From positions 1 to 53,651 of IMG/VR virus record IMGVR_UViG_3300024273_001117: a stretch of 53,651 nucleotides of DNA. One strand, 5' to 3'. Each line of letters starts with the position of its first letter. Positions within the stretch are counted from its first letter, which is position 1. Source of the stretch: a virus. A program made the position numbers and the translations under genes. A model generated the notes under the pieces. The model made no database searches. It saw only the letters and a list, made by a program, of their open reading frames with translations, and was not told where the DNA came from. Below are positions 1 through 12,000 of the stretch, piece after piece.

Positions 1-3000
1 GAAGAAGAAGCCAAACGCAAAGAAGAAGAAGCGCGCCTAGCCCGCGCCGCAGCCGAACAAGCGGCGCGTGACGAGCGCCGCAAGTTGACCCCCGAACAAC
101 TGGCCGCGTCTGCCGCAGCCGCACCAACCTTGCCAGCAAGCCCAGAGGCACAGGAGCAAGAGGCGCGACTTGCTTACGCCGCACAGCTTGACGTGGACAA
201 GGAAGCGGCGCGCGTTCTGCGCCTACAGCTATCCGCAGATGAAGTTGCCAAGCGTGAAGCACTGGCAAACACCGTTGGCCCGACGCTCAAAGAGGACGCG
301 ACGGCGGGTATTCTTTCCGCACAGCAGGGCTGGGAAGCACTAAGCAAGGTTGCACCCGGCATCGCGGACGAGGCCAGCGGCAAGTATCAGCAAGACATTG
401 GCACCAACGCAGACCGACAGCTTGCCGACGTATCGCGCGAAATGGCGCAGATCGAAACGGCGCTGAAGGACCGAAGCCAGCGCGAAAATCGGCCGCAGCT
501 TCAAGCCCGATATGCCGAACTTGGCGCGGAGCGTAACCAGCTTGGACTCGCGCTTGGGTCTGGCGGCATCGGCGCGGCACTGGCAGAAGGCAAAGCCGAG
601 CAAGCACGGGGCCGCGCGTCTATTCTTGAAGGTTCCGCCAACATTGGCGAAATCGGCAAGAAGCTGGCGCTTATCCCGACAGATGCGCGCATGGACGACT
701 TTGCCAATTCTACCGGATGGATCGAACCGCTTGGCAAATTCCTGCGCGAACCGGGGGCGATCACGCGGCAAGCAATCCTGCGCTCACTTCCAGCAATGGC
801 ACCCGCCGTTGTCGGAACGGTTGCAGGCACCGCGGTTGCAGGCCCAGTAGGCGGCGCGGCGGCAGGCGGTTCTATTTCCGCAGCCACAGAATACGGTATG
901 TCTGTTTCGCAGGCGCTTTCTGAAATCTATGCCGAGAACAAGATCGACTCGACCGATCGCATTGCCACAGAAATGTTCCTCGACAAGAACCCCGATATTT
1001 TTGACGGCGTGTTGCAGAACGCAGCAACGCGGGCGGGCATCATCGGCGCGATTGACGCCGTGTCCGCTGGCACCGCTGGCTGGATCGCGGATGCGGCGAC
1101 CGCTACAGGCAAGGCCAAACGTGCGGCATACATTGCGGCAGGCGGATTGGTCGAAGGCTTTGGCGAGGGTCTGGGCGAACTGTCCGCGTCCGTTGCGACG
1201 ACAGGCACCTACAACCCCGCCGACGTTTTGGCCGAAGCCATTGCAGGCGTTGGCATGGGCTTGCCACAGACGGCGGCACAAATGGCCGCGCTGGGTATGC
1301 AGAAAGACGGTCCACCGCCCCCTATCACGCTGAACGCAGGGCGCGACCGCGACCGCCTTGCAAGCCCGTTGCTGACTACAGCCGACCGTGAAAGCCCGAT
1401 CCAGAACGACGTGATTGACGACGGCAAAGCCGTATTGGAGTCCGTGATCAACGGGACAGGCCGGACAACTCCCATCCAGCCTACCGCCCCGGCACAAGAC
1501 GCGGGCCTGTCTGGCGCACTGACAGGCGCACCAGCACCCGTTGCACCCCCAGTGGCACCCATTGCACCCCCAGTGGCACCCGTTGCGCAGGCCGCGCCCG
1601 TGGCACCCGTGCAGAACCCCAATCTGCCCGAAGGTGCGGTTCCTTTCAGCACCCTTTACGGCGAGGAAGAAGCTGACCCCACAGACGCCCCAATTCCATC
1701 GCCAACCGTTGAACAGCAGGACGACGAAGCCAAAGCGTTTTGGGAAAAGGACGCCGCTGACCGCATTGCGGCAGAGGAGCAGAACGCCCCGGCCCCCGAC
1801 GTAGCGCCGACCAAGGCAGCAGTAAGCCAAGGTCTGACCGCGCCACAAGTTGAGGCGGCACAAGACCAAGCTGACGGCATCAACATCACCAACCTGACGA
1901 GCGAACAGGTCGGGCAGATTGAGACTGACGCCAAGGTATTCCAATACAAAGACGACGGCGACCAGAACGGCGTGACAACTGTTTTGCAGGGAACGAAGGG
2001 CTGGGACCAACGGTCTGCCACTGGCGCGATCATCTATGAATATGCAAACGGACGCCGCGTTGTTGCGGACGGCCACCAGCGTCTAGGCTTGGCAAAGCGT
2101 TTGCAGGCGGAAGGTCAGAAAACCCCTTGGACGGTTGAGATTATCCGCGAAGTGGACGGATACACCCCCGCCGACGTTCGGACTCTGGCCGCGCTCAAGA
2201 ACATTCGGCAAGGTTCCGGCACCCCTATCGACGCAGCCAAGGTTTTGCGCGAGACGCCGACAGAGATTGAGGCGCTGAACCTGCCGCCAACGTCCGCGCT
2301 TGTGCGCAACGCAAAGGGCTTGGCAAAGCTGTCAGACGACGCCTTTGGCATGACGGTCAACAAGGTTGTCAAATACGAGTGGGCGGCGGTTGTCGGCAGC
2401 ATGGTTGCAGACACCACGGCACATTCCCCGATCATGGGTCTGTTGAAGAAGCTGGAACCCGGCATTAAAAACTTGGGCCAAGTGGAGTCCATCGTCGCGC
2501 AGGCGATGCAGACGACCGCGACCGAGACGCAAACAGATATGTTTGGCGATACAGAGGTGACGGCCAACCGTTATCTTGAGCGCGCCAAGATCATCGACGC
2601 AACGATGTCCCGGCTCACGCTAAAGGGAAAAGTCTTTAAGGCGTTGCTGGACAAGTCTGACCTGATCCAGAACGCGGGCAACCAGCTAAATCAAGCTGGC
2701 AATGCCACGATTGTTGACGACGTAACCCGCGTGACCGATTACATTCGGTCGCAGGCAAACATGAAAGGCCCAGTCAGTGAAGCCCTTACAGCAGCAGCCA
2801 ACCAACTCGCAGCAAACCCCAAAGCAATCGGAGAAGCCGTCAAATCCTTCCTCGACGCAATCAACGGGCCAGAGGTCCAAAACGCTAACGGAACTGAATC
2901 TGTTAGCGGCGGGGCTGGCAATCAGGGAAGCCAGCTACAAGGACCAATTCCGAACCAAGAAGTAAGCCCCGGCACCCCCGACGTTGATATGTTTGGGGAG

Positions 3001-6000
3001 CCGATCAAGACAGCAGCCCCAGCAGCAGCGCCAGAAGGCGACAACGCAGACGGCGGAATGTTTGGCGACCTGCCGACCGACGACGGCGGCAAGGGTGCGC
3101 GCGACCGCGACGAAGTTACCGTTCGTTCCAATCAGGGAAAGGCCGGCACTCTAAACGGCAACAGCGCCGACGCAGGCGCTTTGTTCGAGCAGGGCGCGCA
3201 GCCTGATAACGGCATCGACGCGCCCGCGCAGGCAGATCGTCCGCGCGCAAAGTTTGGCGATACTGACTACACGCTGACCGACGCCATGAACGACCTTCTT
3301 GATATGAACAACGAGCAGGCGGCAAATGGCATGGTAGGCGACTCGCGCCTTGCCGACCGGATTGAAAACCAGAAGTCGATAGTAAAGCGGATGCAGGCCG
3401 ACACCGACGCGCCCGCCAACGGCATGACAAAAGACGCGACCGAGTCCGACATGGCCGCGTTGAAGGCCGCAGGGTTTGTCCGTCAACCGGGCGAATTGCC
3501 CGTTTATATTCGCACCAAGGACGGCACGACGCAGAACATCTTAGTTGGCGCTGACGGCTCTTTGGTTCTGACCGACAAAGACTCCAACTACGAATATGCG
3601 ACAGACCCCGACAATGCCGCCGAGATCATCGGCAACGCCGACGAAGCGATCACGACAAAGGCAGAGGACGCAATTACCAACGCTGAATTTGCAGCAGCGG
3701 CAGCAGTCCGAGACACAGACAAGGCCGCAGCAAAAGTAATCGACACGGCGTCATTGACTGACGCAGGCTTTACCCAATCCAAAAACGGGCCTTGGAGCAA
3801 AAAGGTATCAGACGGGACCGGAAGCCGCACCTATCTTGTCAACATCAACTACCGCGAAGCTGACAAGAAATGGATCGCCATTGCACGGCGCGACACCGAT
3901 CTAGGTCAGGGACCGGGCGGCGTCACCAATCCGCCGACCAAGCAGCTTGGCACCTTTGACACCGCAGAGGCCGCTATCAAGTCGATGGTTAATGACGGCA
4001 TGAACGCGCCGCTATCCAACCCGACCGCAGCACCAGCACCGACGCAGGCCGCAGCACCGAAGGCCCCGGCAGCAGCAGCGCCAGCCCCGGCCAAGCGTCC
4101 AAGTGGTCTAAGCCCCGAAAAGCAAGCGCGCCTAGCTGAACTTCAAGCGGCTATCGCGGCCAAGTTGCGCAACCAGACAAACGCGGGCCTTGACCCTGAA
4201 TTGGTATCTATGGCGCTGGAAAGCGCGGGCCTTTACATTGAGTCCGGCGTTCGGCGTTTCCGCGACTATGCGCTGAACATGCTGGAAGTTACCGGACTAA
4301 AATTGCCGATCATTGGCCGCTATCTGCGTATGTCCTACAACGACCAGCGCGACGAAATGGAATCCAACGGCGAGTCCGTTTCCGACATGGACAGCAGCAG
4401 CGAAGTCATTAAGGAACTGGCCCGCCTGAACATTGAAATTAACGACGCGGAAGCCCAAGCCCCAGCGCCGGACGCAGCCGAAACCGAAACCGCACCAGCG
4501 CCGAAGCCAGCCCCGGCACCTACGGCGCAAGAGCCACAGACCATTGCTGACAAACTGCGCAAGGCCAAAGAGGGCGGAACGGTCGAACACGTCACGGCCA
4601 AGGGCAAGACGCTGACCGGGTATGTGGTTGACCTGACCAAAGACGAAGCAAAAGAAGTTGACGCCTATTCCTTCAAGAAGGACGACGGCATCTTTGTGCG
4701 TGAAGCCGCCGTAACTAATTTCTTGGGTGACGCTGAACCCGACGCAGCGCCGATCACAACCCCCGCGCCGACCACACCCGCCGCGCCGATCACGGACTCG
4801 CCGTTTTATCAGACCAGCGTTTTCAAGACGCGCCTTGTCGCCGGGTTTGTCCAAGCCTTTGCGAGTGGCAAAGACTTTCCAACCATCATATCTGCCCGCA
4901 AGGCAGTCGAAGAATACACGGGCAAAGCCTACACGCCCGAAATGTCTAAGACCGTGGAAGAAGCTATCGAACTGGCCGTGGTTATCCACGCGCGCAACAT
5001 CATCGAAGCATCCAGCGACATGACCGAGGCGCAGACTTACGAGCGCATGGTCGAACTTTACGCGGCACAGCCCAACCTTGCACAGCGCACCAGCACCAGC
5101 GTTGAAATGCAGGCGTATTCCACCCCGGTCCCGCTGGCATATCTGGCGTCCCGGCTTGCCGAGATTAACGGTTACTCCGTGGTCTATGAGCCAAGCGCAG
5201 GCAACGGTATGCTTTTGATGGAAGCATCCCCGGCCAACATTCAGGCCAACGAGCTACAGGCAGAGCGCGCAGACGGCCTTCGCCGCGCGCTAGGCCCTGA
5301 CGCTACGGTGACAACTGGTGACGCCATGAAGGCCACCCCAGCGCCTTACGACACGCTGATCACAAACCCGCCGTTCGGCAAGGTCCGCAACGAAGTGGGC
5401 ATGGCAACGGTTTATGACCTGCGCGGCCTTGGCATCCAGTCGAACGAGATTGACCACGCCATATCGGCGCTGGGTCTGGACGGGTTGCCGGACGACGGAA
5501 CCGCAGTTTTGATCATCGGGGGCCAGAAAGGGTCTACACAAGAGGAGCGCCGCGACCAATATACTAAAGGTGGAAGCCGCGCGTTCTTCAAAACCCTATA
5601 CGACAATTACAACGTCACCGAACACTTCACCGCAGCAGGCAAGCTATACGTTAAGCAGGGCGCGGCATGGCCCGTTGATGTGATAGTGATCAAAGGCAAA
5701 GGCAAAAGCGCCAAGCCTTACCCAATGGCACAAGCACCCGCAGTCTATTCGACGTGGGACTCACTAGGAGAACGGTTGAATGGCACGGATAGTTTGGACA
5801 CCCGCAGCATCGCAGTCGGGGATCGGGACAGTAGCAATGAATCGACCGACAGCGCCCCTGACTCTGGATCAATACCGGGGGGCATTGGCGGGCAGGATCG
5901 ACCGAATGATACAACGGACGGACCCGCAGGAAGTGCAGGAAATTCTACAACTGGCGGAGGACTACGAGGGCCTGTCAGTGACAGCGGACCCATCGGAGAC

Positions 6001-9000
6001 GGGAACGATACTGGTATTCGAGTCGGAGACACTGGCGGAATTGTCGGGGATGCTGGGAACATCGTGGCCGATACCAACGGACAAAATCAAACAGGTGCTA
6101 ACCCCGACTCTGGAGGAACTGGAGGAAACGGAACTAAGCGACTGGATGGGCCAACTGTATCGCCGCAGCGAGTAGATCGCCAAAACGACGAAGCCGAAAC
6201 GTCTTTCCAAGTCCAGTATGAGCCGCGTTCAAACTCGCAGTTTGCCGTTGGCACCCTTGTGCCGAAGAACATGCAGCAGGCAATGTCCCGCGCGCTGGAC
6301 GCGCTTGAATCCCGCGTTGGCGACATTGACGATTATCTTGCTAGAAAGCTGGGCTACACCCGCGACGAAATGCTGGGCGTCATGGAGGTCGGGTCGGACG
6401 TTCCTGCCGCGCAGGTAAACTTGCGCCTAAAAACGGCCGATTTGCAAAAGGCGATGCAGGCGGCACAGCAGCAGACCAAGCGCGGCGACGTGCGCAAAGC
6501 CAACCTTGCCGTCATTAAGGCATCGCAGGCCGTTGCACGGGCGCGGGTTGCGCTACGCCAGCAGCAGGCAATCAAGCCAGTCGAAGGCAAGGCCGGGTAT
6601 TTTTCCGCTGAACAGATGGACGCATTGGCCCTAGCGATCGACAACGTTGAGCAGGGCAAAGCGTTCATTATTGGCGACCAAACAGGCGTAGGAAAAGGCC
6701 GCTTTGTGGCCGCTATGCTTCGCTATGCCGACCGCAACGGCATGGCCCCAGTGTTCGTGTCAAAGGACGGCGGGCTTTACGCCGACATGATACGCGACAT
6801 GCGCGATATCGGCATGGCCGACGCAGACAAGAGCGTGATGATCACCAACACCAACTACAAGGGGAAAGACGTTCTTTCCCTAAGTGCTGACCCCGAAGAT
6901 AACCTTGCCAGTTTGCAGCCAAAGAAGCTGGCCGACGCCATTCGCCATATCACGCAGAAAGGCACCCTGCCCGCAGGCGTGAAATACTTGTTCACGACAT
7001 ACAGCCAGATGCAGCAGTATCGGGGCCAGACGACAGACCGCATGTTTGCGATGGAATCCATTGCCCCGCGCGCCATGTTTATCTTGGACGAAAGCCATGA
7101 AGCAGGCGGCGTCAAAGGTGCGGGCAACGACACAGAGGACGGCAAAATGCCGCGTTCTGTTTTCATCCGGCAATTACTGGCGGCATCGAAAGGCGTTGTG
7201 TTTTCATCCGCGACCTACGCCAAGAACCCGTCTGTTATGTCCCTTTACGCCAAGACCGACTTGAGCCTTGCCGTGGACAACATCGACCAGCTTGAAGGCA
7301 TGATCACGGCAGGCGGCGTCCCGCTGCAACAGGTCATGGCTAACATGCTTGTTGAGTCCGGCCAGTATGCCCGCCGTGAACGCTCTTTCGTGGGCGTTGA
7401 AATGGGCATGAAGGAAATGGTCACAGACCGGGCAATGGCGGAACGTGGCGCAGAGGTTATCCGGTCCCTGTTTAACCTTGATGTGCAGGTCATGCAGGAC
7501 GTGCGCGAGAACTACATCAAAGACGCCGCAGAGCAGGGCTTGGCGGGCGTAGTCGATGCAGCCGTGGGTCAAGCGGGTATGTCCTCGACCAACTTCGCGT
7601 CCACCATGCACAACTTGGCGTCTCAATTCCTTCTGGCGATCAAGGTCAAGGCAGTCATTGCCGAGGCGGTTGAGATCCACAAGTCGGGCAAAAAGCCCAT
7701 CATCGCCTTGTCGAACACCAACGCCAGCATTATCAGCGAAGCCGCTGCCGAGGCAGGCGTTAGCATTGGCGATGAACTGAATGTCCCGTTCAACAAGATT
7801 CTTGAGCGTTACCTTGCGCGCCTGCGCCGGATCACGGTCAAGGACGAGTTTGAGAACAAGACCTACGTTTACCTGACAGACAGCCAGATACGCGAACATG
7901 GCGGCGCAGGGGCATTAGATGCGTTCAATGAAGCCAAGGCGTTCATTCAGAATAGCAACCTGTCCGGCCTGCCCGGTTCGCCCATTGACGCGATCCTAGA
8001 CGGATTGGCAAAAGCTGGAATCAACGGCGACGAAATCACGGGCCGGAACATGACGCTTCGCAGCAACATCATGGCATCGCGTGAAGCAAGCCCAGCCGCA
8101 AAGAAGCGCGTGATGCGCGCCTTTAACAACGGCGATCTTGATGCACTTGTCATCAACCGTTCGGGGTCCACCGGGTTTTCGATGCACGCTACTGGCCGCG
8201 ATGGAAACGACGGCAAGCCCCGGCACATGATCATTCTGCAACCAGAACCGAACATCGACATTTTCATGCAGATGCTTGGCCGTATCCACCGGACAGGCCA
8301 AATCGAATTGCCAAGCTACACCATTGCCGTGTCTGACCTTGCCGTTGAGAAGCGGCCAGCCGCCGTTCTGATGCGCAAAATGGCATCGCTGAACGCCAAC
8401 ACGACCGCCAACAAAAAGAGCGCGGTTAGCTTGGATAACGTGGTGGACTTCCTCAATTCATACGGCGACCGCGTTGTAGCGGAATACCTGCGCGAAAACG
8501 AAATGCTTGCCGTCCAGCTTGATATCGGGGTTCCGGCAGCAACCGCCCCGGCAGTTCAGCTAGACGGCCTTGCCGCGAAGTTTACCGGACGCCTAGTGTC
8601 GATCCATCCTGACGAAGTTACCCGTATCTACAACGACATTGAGGGCGCATATCAGGACTATATTGCCGCGCTAGATAGCATGGGGATGAACGCCCTAGAG
8701 GCAAAAGTCCTAGAGTTGGACGCGCGCACCGTCAATACGACAGAGATTGTCGCGGCAAGGGACGAAAGTTCACCGTTCGGCCAAGCCTCTTACGTTGAGA
8801 CGGTCGATGTGAAGCGACTGGGCAAGCCCTATTCGCCAGACCAGCTTGAAGCCGAAGTTGAAAAGGCGACAGACGGCGAAGATGGTGGCAGCTACGTCAA
8901 CACCCAAGTCGAAACGTTGCGCGGGATGCTGGGCGGCGCAGAAAAGAAGCTGTCCGATAGACTGGACCTTGCGCTTAGAAAGCTGGAAACAGCAGCAACA

Positions 9001-12000
9001 GACAAGCAACGGAGCGCGGCACAAGACAACATTAACCGGATAATCGCAGCGAGAGACGGGCTTCAGGAGCGTTTCAGCGCCATTGCGGGTATGATGGAGT
9101 CCCTCGCAGCAGGCCGCGCCGGGATTATATCGCAGGGCGTTGGCGAGTCCGCGCAGAGTTTTGCCGCCGTGTCGCTGGGCATTGATATCAAGCGCGTGAC
9201 GGGCAACCCAACAGCCGCGTCTAACATCGTGGTTCGGATTGCCATTGCCGACGCAGGCAAGGAAATGCGCGTTCCCATATCGGGCTTTTTCAACGGCGAT
9301 GCAGGATACACTTGGCGCGAGATTCCAAACCGCCAGCGCAATTCCGTGATCGAAGCGTTTGCCGCTGGGCAGTCTGACAGCCGCGAGACACGCCAGATGA
9401 TCACGGGCAACATTCCTGCCGGGTTCGGTTTGCTACAGCGCGGCCAGATCGTCATTTACACCGACGACAACGGCACCTTGAAGCAAGGCGTCATGCTACC
9501 GAAAAACTTTGAAGCCGGGGCCGAGTTGCGCAACCGCCCGGTTAAACTGTCCGCAGAACAAGTGGGCGAGTTTCTTTCGGTGGAACAAGGTGAGCGCGTT
9601 GTGCAGACTGACGACGGCATTATGTCGATCAGCTACAACGGAACCGCATATTCGCTATTGGTGAGGAAGCAGGGCCACAAGCGATACATACTGAACCAAA
9701 GGGTTCGCGCTATTGCAGGTGACTGGACGGAGCGTAACGACAAGTTCTATCGCCTAAACGTCCGCACCCCTTCGATGCTGGCCGAAGTCCTGTCAGTCTT
9801 TGCCGACAACAATGGCGTTGAATACCAGACCACAACCAACCGGAACGCGGCGCGGGCGATCACGGGCGAAGTAATCCCAGAGATTGAATCGCTGAATGAC
9901 GACGGGGCGCAGCTTTCCAGCCGCGACCAAGCGGCCAGCACCACGACAAAGGAACGCCGCGCAGATGGTTACATCATGCCGGAGTCCGTCGCTGATCGCA
10001 TGATCCCGGCCATGCGCGCCGCGCTGGACAAGATGATGCTGCAACGTGTCAAGGTGAGTGCCGAAAACCGCCGTGACCGTCAGGGCGCGTTCACCGTGGA
10101 TATGCTGGGCAACATGAATATCCTGATCGGGCAGTCCGTCGATCTAATGGCGACCCTGTATCACGAGTCCATTCACGCGATGAAGGAAATGAACCTGTTT
10201 ACAGACGCGGAATGGTCCGCGCTGGAAGCCGAAGCCGCTAAGACGTGGATGAAGAAATACGACATTGAGGGCCGCTATCCAAACCTAGACCGCGAAAGCC
10301 AGATTGAAGAAGCGATTGCCGAAGCCTTTGGCGCTTGGGGTTCTGCAAAGGGCAACGGCACCCAACCCGGCATGATCGCAACCGCGTTTGCGAAGATGAA
10401 GCGAATGGTGCAGGCAATCCGCAACGCCGCGAATGGTCTGGGCTTTGACACCAGCGAGTCAATTTTTGGCAAGGCAATGTCTGGCGAAGTCGGATCGCGG
10501 CCAGAAAACGGAAGCCGCACCTTTGGCACCAAAAACCAAGCCCCGGTAAGCCGCGAACAACAGCGCGCCAACAGCGTTGTAAGCAAGTTTGTGGGCCTAC
10601 CTTTGACCAACGCAGTTGAGGTCAGCACCCCGGCCAAGACGCGGCAGGCGCAGTTCGTCAACGCCCTACAGACGCAACCCATTGATGCAGCGTTCCGTGT
10701 GCCGTTCATGGCCGTGGGCGGCATCGACCAATATGGAAACTGGAAGTATGGCGAGGCGGCGCACAACAAGATTGTGGACGTGATCACCAAGACTGACATG
10801 GGATATTTGCAGCCTCTTGCGGAGGTCTTGCGGACGGGCCTGATCGACCGACACGGGCAAGACCCAAAATACATCGAACGCGACCGCCAACGCGGCATTG
10901 ATGAAGCCATGCTTGCCGCAGAAGGCGCAGAACACATCAAGGCGCTTATGGGCCGCAATATGGACGCCGCAGAGGCAAAGGTGTTGCAAGCTGTCCTGAC
11001 GGGCGAGGCCGTGGGCGATGCTGATATGCAGGCATTGGCCGAGCCAATCCGCAAAGCGATCGACGGTCTAGGTTCGGAGGCGGTTGCGCTGGGCCTAATC
11101 AGCCGTGAAAGCTACGAGAAGAACCGCGCAAGCTACCTGCACCGCGTCTATGAAAAGCATGAGTTTGAAAACGGAAACGTTCAGAAGTGGTCGGAACAGT
11201 TTTTTGGCAATCGCCGCCAGAAGATCGTAGGCAACCAGTTCAAAGGCCGGGGCTTGTTTGAGGAAGTCGAACGCGACCGGATCATGCGCGACAACGCCGA
11301 GTTTGTAGGCGGCACCCGTGGCCGTCTGGTAAAGGGCGAGAAGGTTACGATCCTAGAGTTGCGCGAGGGCGACGGCACACCGGGCCTGAAAGGCGTTGAT
11401 GCAAAGAAGGGCAAGCTACTGCGCCGGGTTTACTGGCCCGCGAACAAGCCTATCCCTGCCGCGATGAACAACTACACCAGCCGTGGCACCTTTGAAGTTC
11501 GTGACGAGAAGGGTTCCAAGATCGTCCTATGGCGTGACTTCACCAAGGGTGAGCGCACAAAGATGGGCGAGATTCTGGACGCGCGCTACACCATCGCAAA
11601 GACCTATCAGCTAATGTCAAAAGACTTGGCAACGGGCCGTTTCTTCAAAGACATTGCAGAGAACGAGGAATGGTCCCGCGCAACGCCACCCGAAAACGAG
11701 CGCGTTGATATGGACCCAGAGCAATACGGTTACAACTTCATCAAACGTATCTGGGCCGACCCCGGTCTAAAGTGGGTTTTGGTTCCAGACACCAAAATCA
11801 GCAAGAGCCAAGCCTATCGCTATGGCGCACTGGCGGGCCGCTACGTCCGCGCCGAGATTTGGCGCGATCTTGTTGAGCAACAGGCAATGAATAAGCCGAC
11901 GTTCTATCATGCGATCCACAACCAGTGGAAGATTATGAAAACCGCGCGCAGCCCCGTGGTTCACGTCAACAACGTTATGTCCAACTTCATGCTTATGGAT

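Noticed and set aside
784-2076. Long minus-strand open frame opposite the giant gene
   Set aside because: Cys/Gly/Arg-rich composition typical of the reverse of GC-rich coding DNA; no ribosome site and fully opposite a convincing gene.
1890-2330. ParB-like domain as evidence of a plasmid or phage-plasmid
   Set aside because: It is fused within a polyvalent virion protein, no ParA partner or replication initiator of plasmid type was seen, and all packaging and lysis genes are present.
2777-2965. 62-codon plus frame inside the giant gene
   Set aside because: Gln/Thr/Pro/Ser-rich, the expected shifted reading of Ala-rich codons; no ribosome site.
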